In this document: in pieces, positions 1 through 7,253 of the stretch
Position numbering within the stretch: the stretch's first letter is position 1
Layout: each line of letters opens with the position of its first letter
NCBI GenBank assembly: GCA_002495525.1
Contig: DAFS01000037.1
Location: 1,081 to 18,762 of the forward strand
Direction of reading: 5' to 3'
Origin: Euryarchaeota archaeon UBA89
GTDB lineage: Archaea > Thermoplasmatota > Poseidoniia > Poseidoniales > Thalassarchaeaceae
DNA length: 17,682 bases
Notes under the pieces: generated by a model
What the model saw: the letters and a program-made list of their open reading frames with translations, nothing else
What the model was told of the DNA's origin: nothing
Database searches by the model: none
Translations under genes and position numbers: made by a program

Positions 1-186
1 TCCTCTTATTTTAAGAATAATAAACCACAGATAAAATATTATCATAGTTAAGATATATCTGAGCCAAGCTCCGGTCATAGGAGGTATTTCTAATGAAAGA
101 ATTCTACCTATCGCCCAAGATAAACCCCAGATTATAGCTACTAAGAGCATTAAAAAATGAGTCTTTATGTTATTTGTTTTTCCCAT
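1..186 (-). CDS. EamA/DMT-family transporter, N-terminal fragment
   Basis: Partial gene: 62 codons are visible with no stop, and the reading frame runs off the left edge. The start is the ATG at 184-186, with only a weak AG-rich stretch upstream. The peptide has two hydrophobic segments, about residues 12-31 and 41-60. The first carries the pattern W-G-L-S-W-x-x-G-R typical of the first helix of EamA (drug/metabolite transporter) proteins, followed by a Pro-Pro pair and the R-Y that opens helix two of that family. Full members have ten helices and move small metabolites or drugs across the cytoplasmic membrane; the substrate cannot be guessed. The gene diverges from mutS. The family call rests on pattern recognition of one fifth of a protein, so it is moderately sure. 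Confidence 0.62.
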   Translation of the reverse strand, partial: MGKTNNIKTHFLMLLVAIIWGLSWAIGRILSLEIPPMTGAWLRYILTMIIFYLWFIILKIRG

Positions 187-344
187 AAAAAAACACTCTT
201 CTATGATGTCGCAGTGCTTCTACTAATTTATCCCTAGTGCTGTTGACATTTGGCATCTTTCTTGAGATTACAGGCGATTTGCTTATGCACCCTCCGCCAT
301 GTCGGTAAACCCATGCTCGGGTGTGAGCACAGGAGTTACTAGAT
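187..344. promoter_or_regulatory. Divergent intergenic region, transporter / mutS
   Basis: This 158-bp gap should hold both promoters of the divergent pair. I see no RNA gene here. AGGAG at 331-335 is the ribosome binding site of mutS, 9 nt before its ATG. Just before it, TGCTC (314-318) and GAGCA (325-329) could form a 5-bp hairpin with a 6-nt loop; ACCC (309-312) and GGGT (319-322) form a competing 4-bp one. A T/A-rich stretch near 278-288 is a possible TATA element, giving a leader of roughly 35 nt. The hexamer AGTGCT occurs twice (213-218, 236-241). Only the SD is well supported. Confidence 0.4.
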
Positions 345-3038
345 ATGGCGAAGAGATCGATGCTAGATCAATTTGCAGAAATAAAGGCCCAGCACCCGGA
401 TACGGTACTATTTTTCAGAATGGGAGATTTTTATGAAATGTTTCATGATGATGCAGTTGTGGCATCAGAAGTTCTTGGAATAACTTTGACAAGTCGTGAT
501 AAAAATTCTGAAAATCCAGTACCTATGGCTGGTGTACCTTGGCATTCTGTGGAATCGTATTTACAGTCAATGTTACGTGCTGGTTACAAAGTTACAATGT
601 GTGAGCAGGAAGAAGAATTACGCCCAGGTTCTAAGATTCTTGAAAGAATAGTTACTAGAGTATACACTCCTGGGTCACTCTATGAAGAGAATTTAATTGG
701 TGAAGATGGTTCTAGTATCCTAGCCTCATTATCAGTTAAAGATGATATAATCGGTATGGCAATATTAGACTCTTCAACAGGTCGTTCTTGGATTCAGGAG
801 CAATCAGGAGCAGGTCGTTGGGAGAGAATAAAAGACGAGATTCAGAGGTGGTCTCCGAGTGAATTAGTAGTCACAAAGAAAGACGCATCATTAGAATCAA
901 TTTTATCTCTAATATCAGATTTAGATAGTGTGGTTCTTAGTGTTCATGATGCTAACCCTAAGCAAATGTTACAGGCACTTAGAGAACATCTGAAAGTTTC
1001 AGATCTTGGAAGTGTTGATCTAGACTCTAAACCTTTAGCACTGCAGGCATGTGGGCTCGCTGCTAAATACATAGCAAATTTACATTTAATTGATACAGTT
1101 CCTCTTCGTGAACTTCACTTTGATGCAGATGATGGACACTTAGTATTAGACCAAACTACGTTAAGAAATTTAGAATTAAGCCGTACTTTAGTAGGTGAGA
1201 AACAAGGTTCTCTATTACAATCTATAGATTCTACAAGAACTTGGATGGGAAGAAGATTACTAAGAGAATGGATAATGAGGCCGCTGACAAATAAAGAAGA
1301 AATCGGGCTAAGACATTCTGCAGTTAGTAGTTTATTCAAAGCGCCCAGAAGACTTGAATCACTCAGACAATCCCTCAAATCCATGAGAGATTTAGAACGT
1401 CTTTCAACCCGATTAGCCTATGGTAGGGCAAATGCTAGAGACTTAGTTGCAATTTCTGAATGTCTTGGACGCATGAAAAAAATACAAATCCTTCTCAGCG
1501 AAGGTAATTCTGAGCTTTTACACCAATCCTCTGTAGGACTAGACAACTTATCTGAACTTAATAGTTTGATTTCAGAAAAAATAGTTGATGAGCCGCCAGC
1601 AACAATTAGGGACGGTGGAATATTTAAATTTGGAGTCGATAAGAAATTAGATGATCTTAGAAATAAGGCTGGTGAGGGAACTGATTGGTTGAAGAATTTT
1701 GAATCACAAGAGAGAGAGAAATTAGATATCCCAAATCTAAAAATCAAGCATAATAGGCAATTTGGATTCTTTATTGAGGTAACGAAATCTCATATTGATA
1801 AGATTCCCGAACATTATCGTCGTCGACAAACTATGACAAATGCAGAGAGGTATACTACTGATGACTTAGCATCTTGGGAAGAAATAATCTTGACTGCTGA
1901 TGATAGAGCAAAGGCTCTTGAAAGAGAATTATTTATCGAATTACGTAGTATTGTATCTAATTTTTCTTCAGAACTTGCAACTATTGCTAGGAAGATTGCG
2001 ATTACTGATGTAATATGTTCCTTTGCTATTCATGCAAGGAAAAATTCTTGGTGTAAACCTGAGATTATTGAAGGGAATAAGATTGAGATTACTTCTGGAA
2101 GGCACCCAGTTTTGGAGTCCGATGGTAGATTTGTACCAAATGATGTCAGAATAGATAAAAAAAGAAGCTTTTTACTATTAACGGGTCCAAATATGGGGGG
2201 TAAGTCGACCTATCTTCGCCAAACTGCATTAATCTCAATATTAGCACAGTCCGGTTCTTTCGTACCTGCTGAAAAAGCAAAAATTGGTATTATTGATAGA
2301 GTTTTCACAAGAGTTGGCGCACATGATGATTTACGTCGCGGGCGTTCAACTTTCATGATGGAAATGATAGAAGTTGCCCATATTTTGAGGCGAGCAACTG
2401 AAAAAAGTCTGATTCTTCTTGACGAAATAGGCAGAGGGACATCAACTTTTGATGGTTTAGCAATTGCTTGGTCAGTAACAGAGGATATTTGTCAAAGACT
2501 AGGTGCAAGAACTCTATTCGCCACTCATTATCATCAATTGATAGGATTAGAGAATGAATTTGAAAATTTGAAGAATATTCATGTTCAGGTAGCAGATATT
2601 AATGGTGAAATACGCTTCCTACATACGATTTCTGAAGGCTCTTGCGACCAATCATATGGTGTACAAGTCGCTGCATTAGCGGGTCTGCCGATATCTGTGG
2701 TAGAGAGAGCTAGAGATCTACTCATTTTCCTAGAAAGTCAAGCCCAAGGAGCTAAAGCTGGCTCCAATAAATCTCCCGATTATAGACCAGATGGTCAATC
2801 AAGCATTTATGGCTGGATGCTTAGTTCAAATCCTTCTGAAATAGTAAATGATGAAATTTTAGAATCTAATTTACCTAGTATAAAAGAAGAGGTAATTATC
2901 GATCCTTTGTTGAAAGAAATTGCTGAAAGATTAAGATCAATTGACCCTGACAATCTTAGTCCTAGAGAATCGCAAGAAGTATTGTATGCAATGATCGACT
3001 CTCTGAAGAAATCTCAATTTTTTGATTTAATGGAGTGA
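345..3038 (+). CDS. mutS: DNA mismatch repair protein MutS
   Basis: Cytoplasmic mismatch-recognition ATPase of 897 residues, slightly longer than the usual 850-880. It binds mispairs as a dimer and recruits MutL. Residues 29-31 are the Phe-Tyr-Glu of the mismatch-reading loop, within R-M-G-D-F-Y-E. The connector, lever and clamp domains follow to about 570, then the ABC ATPase: Walker A T-G-P-N-M-G-G-K-S-T at 613-622, the signature R-G-R-S-T-F-M-M-E-M, Walker B ending Asp693-Glu694, and a T-H-Y-H switch. The end keeps the conserved S-P-R-E-S-Q-E-V-L-Y helix motif. There is no Smr domain, so this is MutS1-type and not MutS2. The start has AGGAG 9 nt upstream. mutL follows after 4 bp. Residues 818-825 resemble a PCNA-interaction box (see findings). 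Archaeal MutS1/MutL pairs are generally regarded as acquired from bacteria. Confidence 0.97.
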   Translation: MAKRSMLDQFAEIKAQHPDTVLFFRMGDFYEMFHDDAVVASEVLGITLTSRDKNSENPVPMAGVPWHSVESYLQSMLRAGYKVTMCEQEEELRPGSKILERIVTRVYTPGSLYEENLIGEDGSSILASLSVKDDIIGMAILDSSTGRSWIQEQSGAGRWERIKDEIQRWSPSELVVTKKDASLESILSLISDLDSVVLSVHDANPKQMLQALREHLKVSDLGSVDLDSKPLALQACGLAAKYIANLHLIDTVPLRELHFDADDGHLVLDQTTLRNLELSRTLVGEKQGSLLQSIDSTRTWMGRRLLREWIMRPLTNKEEIGLRHSAVSSLFKAPRRLESLRQSLKSMRDLERLSTRLAYGRANARDLVAISECLGRMKKIQILLSEGNSELLHQSSVGLDNLSELNSLISEKIVDEPPATIRDGGIFKFGVDKKLDDLRNKAGEGTDWLKNFESQEREKLDIPNLKIKHNRQFGFFIEVTKSHIDKIPEHYRRRQTMTNAERYTTDDLASWEEIILTADDRAKALERELFIELRSIVSNFSSELATIARKIAITDVICSFAIHARKNSWCKPEIIEGNKIEITSGRHPVLESDGRFVPNDVRIDKKRSFLLLTGPNMGGKSTYLRQTALISILAQSGSFVPAEKAKIGIIDRVFTRVGAHDDLRRGRSTFMMEMIEVAHILRRATEKSLILLDEIGRGTSTFDGLAIAWSVTEDICQRLGARTLFATHYHQLIGLENEFENLKNIHVQVADINGEIRFLHTISEGSCDQSYGVQVAALAGLPISVVERARDLLIFLESQAQGAKAGSNKSPDYRPDGQSSIYGWMLSSNPSEIVNDEILESNLPSIKEEVIIDPLLKEIAERLRSIDPDNLSPRESQEVLYAMIDSLKKSQFFDLME

Positions 3039-3042
3039 TAAA

Positions 3043-4998
3043 ATGTCTGATTCTACTCGTCATTCAATTCAACAACTTGACGAGTTAACTATCAATCAAA
3101 TAGCGGCAGGAGAGGTTGTTGAGAGGCCTGCCCAAGTCGTTAAAGAGTTAGTAGAAAATTCTATTGATTCTGGCTGTAATAAGATAAGAATTGAAATTGT
3201 AAATGGCGGATTCTCTAGAATTTCAGTAATTGATGATGGCCATGGAATCCCTAAAGATGAACTGAAATTAGCGATAAAAAGACATGCAACTAGCAAAATT
3301 TCTTCTTCAGAGGATTTGAGAACAATTGTCACCAAAGGATTCCGTGGTGAAGCATTAGCATCAATAGCAGCTGTTAGCAAAATGATCCTTTCTAGTAAGG
3401 TCAGAGGTTCTGAAGGATTTTCTATAACAGTTGATAATGGATTGATAGAGAATATTGAATTAATAGGAATTCCTCCAGGTACGAAAGTAGATGTTATTAA
3501 TTTATTTGAAAAAATACCAGCTCGTTTATCTTTTCAAAGAAGACCTTCGACTGAAAATGCTGCTATAGTTGATATTGCTATTTCTTTAGCTTTAAGTGAA
3601 TCAAAAGTTGGTATTTTGGTTGAAATTGATGACCGTGTAGTGTTAGACTGTCCTCCATGCGATAGTATGGAAGATAGATTATACGATTTATTTGGTTCTA
3701 CTTCATCTAAATTGATACCTATTGAGTCTTCAGAAAATGATAATAATGCACCGGGAAAAGAAAATTGGAATGGATGGATATCTCCTCCCGGCATCTCCCG
3801 TTCTCGTTCTGATGATATTCATGTAATAGTAAATGGTAGACCAGTAAATTCGGGTCCTTTTTTACAGTCAATTAGACGTGGATATCACACTAGGTTGATG
3901 GTAGGAAGGCACCCAATTGGCGTCTTTTGTCTTAATCTTCCAACCGAAGAGGTAGACGTCAATGTACACCCAACTAAGAGGGAAGTCCGATTACAGCATT
4001 CATGGAGAGTTCTGGAGAGATTAGAGAGAGGTATTAAATATACATTAAGCAAAATTTCAACTCAACCAGAATTTAAAGATTTAACGATTCTAGAAGGAAT
4101 AAATATAGTCGAAAATGATGGTGGAGACAAGGAAGATTCGGAAGAGTTCATACCTTCTTGGGCTCAAGTAAGTAAGAAAGAAAAAATACAAACACATTTT
4201 AGCAGTATCAGAACTTCAGTCGATAGAGTAACCCCCATCAATAATAATTCTGATTTGGATAATTTTGAGCAGAAAACTTTACCTGGGTTAGATTCTAATC
4301 CTATTTCTCAGTCATTATCATCAGAAGAACGTAAATTACATCGTTTTTCTTTAGGTGGTGAATCAGTCTCTCCTGTTGACGAGCCTAGGAGTGAAGCGGC
4401 AATAATACCAGATTTACCTAAGATGAACGTTCTATCGCAATTTTCAGATTCATATATTTTAGCAGAAGGAGATGGTGAATTATTCATAGTTGATCAACAT
4501 GCATTACATGAAAGAATTAGGTATGAAAGATTGCGTTCGTCCATGGTTAACTGGTCTCCTCAAGAATTAATCAATCCCGTACATATTTCTTTAGGTGCTA
4601 GAGAGATATCTGCTGCACGTTCTAATTCTGAAAGATTACTTGATTTAGGTATCCGTTTTACTGAATCTGAAGGGAAAATATTTGTTGAATCTGTTCCTGA
4701 TGTTTTGATTGGTGATTCCGGAATTGTTGATTTTATTCATGATTTATTAATTGATATTTCTTCCCATCCTGAATCTAGAGGAATCGATACAGTGGAGAAA
4801 TTACGCGATAAAGTTGCTTTCATGAAATCCTGTCGTGGATCAGTTAAGGCAAATCAAGAATTAAATTTAGCGGAAATGAGGCGTTTATTACTTGATATGA
4901 GAACGGTTCCAAATCCATGGGCATGTGTACATGGGCGCCCGACTATCCTCAAACTATCCCAAAATCATCTTGACAAGCACTTCGGAAGACATGGTTAA
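3043..4998 (+). CDS. mutL: DNA mismatch repair endonuclease MutL
   Basis: 651-residue partner of MutS that couples mismatch recognition to strand incision. The N-terminal GHKL ATPase is complete: Glu38-Asn39 in V-E-N-S-I-D-S-G, D-D-G-H-G-I at 64-69, and G-F-R-G-E-A-L near 99-105. A low-complexity, charged linker spans about 340-450. The C-terminal domain carries the metal-dependent nicking motif D-Q-H-A-x2-E-x4-E, Asp484 to Glu495, with the supporting Cys597 motif and C-V-H-G-R-P at 628-633. It is therefore of the endonuclease class used where no MutH exists. GGAG at 3032-3035, inside the end of mutS, sits 7 nt before the ATG, so the two genes are probably translated from one message. It ends 1 bp from the convergent aroA. 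Q410-K-T-L-P-G-L in the linker faintly resembles a clamp-binding motif but lacks the aromatic pair. Confidence 0.97.
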   Translation: MSDSTRHSIQQLDELTINQIAAGEVVERPAQVVKELVENSIDSGCNKIRIEIVNGGFSRISVIDDGHGIPKDELKLAIKRHATSKISSSEDLRTIVTKGFRGEALASIAAVSKMILSSKVRGSEGFSITVDNGLIENIELIGIPPGTKVDVINLFEKIPARLSFQRRPSTENAAIVDIAISLALSESKVGILVEIDDRVVLDCPPCDSMEDRLYDLFGSTSSKLIPIESSENDNNAPGKENWNGWISPPGISRSRSDDIHVIVNGRPVNSGPFLQSIRRGYHTRLMVGRHPIGVFCLNLPTEEVDVNVHPTKREVRLQHSWRVLERLERGIKYTLSKISTQPEFKDLTILEGINIVENDGGDKEDSEEFIPSWAQVSKKEKIQTHFSSIRTSVDRVTPINNNSDLDNFEQKTLPGLDSNPISQSLSSEERKLHRFSLGGESVSPVDEPRSEAAIIPDLPKMNVLSQFSDSYILAEGDGELFIVDQHALHERIRYERLRSSMVNWSPQELINPVHISLGAREISAARSNSERLLDLGIRFTESEGKIFVESVPDVLIGDSGIVDFIHDLLIDISSHPESRGIDTVEKLRDKVAFMKSCRGSVKANQELNLAEMRRLLLDMRTVPNPWACVHGRPTILKLSQNHLDKHFGRHG

Positions 4999-4999
4999 A

Positions 5000-6193
5000 C
5001 TACTTCAGTGAATATATCAAATCCATGAATTCGGGATGTGTGACTTTTATTATTTCTACATTATCAATTTCTGCTCCACAGTAGGTTGCTAATATTACGG
5101 CAGTCATAGCCAATCTATGATCCATGTGTGTTTTTACACACTCTTGCGGCCTCTTAGGGAGCTCATCTCCAAACAACTCAATACCATCTTTTTTTGGTCC
5201 ACAGTTCATAGAAAAAGCACTTAATAATTCACATGTCCTAATAATTCTATCAGATTCTTTACCTTTAGTATGCTCTGCTCCAATTATTTCTCCTCCATTT
5301 GAAATAGCCATTAAGGCAGCAGCCGGAGTAATAATATCACTAGCATTTACAAGATTTAATATTTCCAAGTTTGTTCTTTCTAATTCTTCAAGAGTCGATG
5401 ATAATAGATTATCTGGATCATATTTCTGCACTTTAATTCGTAAATCTTGATGTAATTTCTCTAATAACAATGCCATAGGGTATAAACTAATCTCACTTGG
5501 TATTTTTACAGTACCTGGTGATTTCACATCCCAATTGGAAAATTGAATACAATTATTCTTCAATTCAGCCCCAAAGCCCCACTTTTTAGCTAAGTTAATT
5601 GTCAATTCTAGATATCCTCTACTAACCTTTTCACCTAATAAACTAACATTCATTTCCTCTTTAAATTCTGAAGAAGATAGTATCAGAGCGGTAATTGGCT
5701 GACTTGATTTTGAAACGTCAATATCTAATTTTGTCTGAATTTTCATAGGTCCTTTTATGGTACAAGGAAAGCCATTTCCTGAAACTGTACAACCCAGCTC
5801 TCTGAGAAATTTAGCCAATTCAACATTACTTCTATTGCGCAGAGAGGAGTCACCATCTACAGTAATTTCAGAATCAAAAGTTGCAGCTAAGACAGTCATT
5901 ATTTTAGCAACTGTCCCCGAGTTTCCACAATCTATTTTTCCTTTAGGTGCAATTAACCCATTTTTTGGCGGTTTAACTATCCATTTTCCATCTTCTTTAG
6001 TAATTTCGACACCCATTAATTCCAAACAATTACTCATTGAGATTATATCTTCACCTGGATTCCCATAGAAAATTATTTCAGTATTCTTAATAGATTTGGA
6101 AGCGAGCATCAATTCTCTAATCATATGGCTCTTGGAAGGTGGTAATCTATACTCAAAAACTCCTTTTGGAGTGATTGGTTCAATCCGTTCCAT
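5000..6193 (-). CDS. aroA: 3-phosphoshikimate 1-carboxyvinyltransferase (EPSP synthase)
   Basis: Sixth shikimate-pathway step: joins phosphoenolpyruvate (PEP) to shikimate-3-phosphate in the cytoplasm, giving EPSP for chorismate. At 397 residues it is shorter than the usual 420-440. Recognised motifs: P-S-K-S-H-M-I-R at 19-26 (catalytic Lys21, Arg26), G-N-S-G-T at 90-94, S-S-Q at 163-165, Asp286 in the D-I-I-T-P-A region, K-E-S-D-R at 312-316, and D-H-R-L-A-M from 358. Oddities: the usual R-P after the D-G-D-S-S-L segment is Arg121-Ser122, the common D-I-S-S-A segment reads E-I-S-L-Y, and the C-terminal K-S-x-P lysine position is Val384 with Lys383 beside it. No SD is visible before the ATG. 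It lies 36 bp downstream of the DUF4105 gene on the same strand. EPSP synthase is the only good fit. Confidence 0.93.
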   Translation of the reverse strand: MERIEPITPKGVFEYRLPPSKSHMIRELMLASKSIKNTEIIFYGNPGEDIISMSNCLELMGVEITKEDGKWIVKPPKNGLIAPKGKIDCGNSGTVAKIMTVLAATFDSEITVDGDSSLRNRSNVELAKFLRELGCTVSGNGFPCTIKGPMKIQTKLDIDVSKSSQPITALILSSSEFKEEMNVSLLGEKVSRGYLELTINLAKKWGFGAELKNNCIQFSNWDVKSPGTVKIPSEISLYPMALLLEKLHQDLRIKVQKYDPDNLLSSTLEELERTNLEILNLVNASDIITPAAALMAISNGGEIIGAEHTKGKESDRIIRTCELLSAFSMNCGPKKDGIELFGDELPKRPQECVKTHMDHRLAMTAVILATYCGAEIDNVEIIKVTHPEFMDLIYSLK

Positions 6194-6229
6194 ATTATTC
6201 GATAGTTGGGTAGTTGTTGAATACTTTTG

Positions 6230-7075
6230 TCAAGGCCCCACCTTCCTGATAGTATTTCCAAAGTCGCTTATTTCGTCCCAAGACCTTGCTCTCTCTTCTA
6301 TTCGATTAATTTTCATTTCTTCCTTAATACTACCACCTCTTAGTTTTACTAAATTCTTTTTACTGAGTAATTTCGGGCTTAAGCCTGGCAATATTACACC
6401 AATCGCGCGAGGGACTCTACCCGGATATACGTCATTTACATGTGATGCAATATTTGTAGTACAATTGTTGAATATACTATTGTAGAACTCAGGTTTATCA
6501 TGTAAATCATTAGTTCTTCTTAGATATGACTCTAACATTCTACACTGGTTACCTTCACCTAGAATTACTGCTTCAAAAAGGTGAGTTTCAGATTTCCTAC
6601 ATCTACTTCTCACACCAATTACATCTTCTTCAGTAGCCCAAACATACATTATTTCAAACTCTCTTAATAGCCCTTTTAGAGGACTAAATCTTTCACCCGG
6701 CTCTCTTCTAATTTCTATTGAACATGAGATCCTTTCTCCGTTTTTAAATTCGAAACTTAGTAAAGTATGTGCAACAGGCCTTCTAGTCGGATAAAAATAT
6801 TCTAGAACTAACCATATTTTAGTACATTCAGAAATCTTAAATTTCTTTTCTATCCAGCGCTCATCATAATCTTTTGTTGTTCTCCAATTAAAATTTCTGA
6901 CATTTTTTAGTATTACATCGTCTCCTTTTATTTCTGCAAAGGCGGTAAATTTGTTTTCATTAACCCAAGATAAATCATTAGAAGGAGTTAGATGCCTTAT
7001 TCTCGACCATATCCATGACCACAGGATAATACCTGCCAATATCAGGAGTAAACCCATTGCGGTCAGGTAATTCAT
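6230..7075 (-). CDS. Membrane-anchored DUF4105 (Lnb N-terminal-like) protein
   Basis: 281 residues from the chosen ATG at 7073-7075. The frame stays open 33 codons further upstream, but those codons run into tRNA-Ser, so that longer start is rejected. A single hydrophobic segment at residues 8-24 (L-L-L-I-L-A-G-I-I-L-W) anchors the protein. The rest matches the DUF4105 pattern: D-V-I-L-K-N-V-R-N-F near 53-62, a D-x-R-W segment near 71-74, A-H-T-L-L-S-F-E-F with His103, S-I-E-I-R-R-E near 119-125, and N-N-C-T-T-N-I with Cys205. Cys and His are the expected catalytic pair of this papain-like fold. In Bacteroides a DUF4105-containing protein, Lnb, N-acylates lipoproteins; that role here is only a possibility. 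The basic C-terminal tail past about 235 is unassigned. AGGAGG is 30 nt upstream, too far for this ATG, but fits a leader ORF that ends on it. Confidence 0.72.
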   Translation of the reverse strand: MNYLTAMGLLLILAGIILWSWIWSRIRHLTPSNDLSWVNENKFTAFAEIKGDDVILKNVRNFNWRTTKDYDERWIEKKFKISECTKIWLVLEYFYPTRRPVAHTLLSFEFKNGERISCSIEIRREPGERFSPLKGLLREFEIMYVWATEEDVIGVRSRCRKSETHLFEAVILGEGNQCRMLESYLRRTNDLHDKPEFYNSIFNNCTTNIASHVNDVYPGRVPRAIGVILPGLSPKLLSKKNLVKLRGGSIKEEMKINRIEERARSWDEISDFGNTIRKVGP

Positions 7076-7101
7076 AACTGTGCTGAGAACGATGTAAACA
7101 A
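7072..7101 (-). CDS. Possible 9-codon leader ORF before the DUF4105 gene
   Basis: On the minus strand AGGAGG (7106-7111) is followed after 4 nt by TTG (7099-7101), then eight sense codons and a TGA at 7072-7074. This TGA overlaps the ATG of the DUF4105 gene as ATGA. The encoded peptide would be M-F-T-S-F-S-A-Q-L. The arrangement looks like a short translated leader that hands ribosomes to the next start. The spacing is a little short, and TTG is a weak start, although gyrA in this window also uses TTG. The strong SD has no other start codon within range in the main frame. It could still be chance purine-rich sequence. Confidence 0.35.
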   Translation of the reverse strand: MFTSFSAQL

Positions 7102-7120
7102 GAAACCTCCTATCACTTAA

Positions 7121-7207
7121 TGGCGCGGCAGGGGAGATTCGAACTCCCGAGGTGAAACACCACTGGATTAGCAATCCAGCGCAATGGCCAGGCTATGCGA
7201 CTGCCGC
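7121..7207 (-). tRNA. tRNA-Ser (anticodon GCU)
   Basis: 87-nt class II tRNA. Acceptor arms GCGGCAG and CTGCCGC pair over 7 bp, followed by discriminator G and an encoded CCA (7121-7123). The D stem is GCA/TGC. The anticodon stem CTGGA/TCCAG closes the loop TTGCTAA, with anticodon GCT at 7170-7172, reading AGU and AGC serine codons. A long variable arm pairs GGTG with CACC, and the T arm is GGGAG-TTCGAAT-CTCCC. Long variable arm, discriminator G and anticodon all agree on serine. It lies 47 bp after gyrA and 45 bp before the DUF4105 gene, on the same strand. No intron is seen. Confidence 0.97.
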
Positions 7208-7253
7208 AATACCCGTCCGAGTTTTGATTATGGCTTAAGCAGAACGGTCTATC
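7208..7253 (-). promoter_or_regulatory. Possible tRNA-Ser promoter in gyrA-tRNA gap
   Basis: The 46-bp gap between the gyrA stop and the tRNA contains GCTTAAGC (7233-7240), about 26-33 bp upstream of the tRNA 5' end, where an archaeal TATA element would lie. The match to a TATA consensus is weak, and the tRNA could instead be processed from a gyrBA transcript. Confidence 0.25.

Noticed and set aside
309..329. Hairpins before the mutS SD as a riboswitch or thermosensor
   Set aside because: Stems are only 4-5 bp with no conserved aptamer core; they are recorded in the intergenic entry only.
1115..1747. Open frames antisense to mutS (1115-1384 and 1418-1747, minus)
   Set aside because: They lie wholly opposite conserved MutS codons, have no SD and show no recognisable protein pattern. 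The same holds for frames opposite mutL, aroA, gyrA, gyrB, aroD and the surface-protein gene.
6096..6485. 129-codon plus-strand frame across the aroA/DUF4105 junction
   Set aside because: It is antisense to two supported genes and its composition looks like a reverse-strand shadow rather than a protein.
7076..7174. 33-codon N-terminal extension of the DUF4105 reading frame
   Set aside because: It reads through the 3' half of tRNA-Ser and contains no family sequence; the ATG at 7073-7075 is immediately followed by the membrane anchor.
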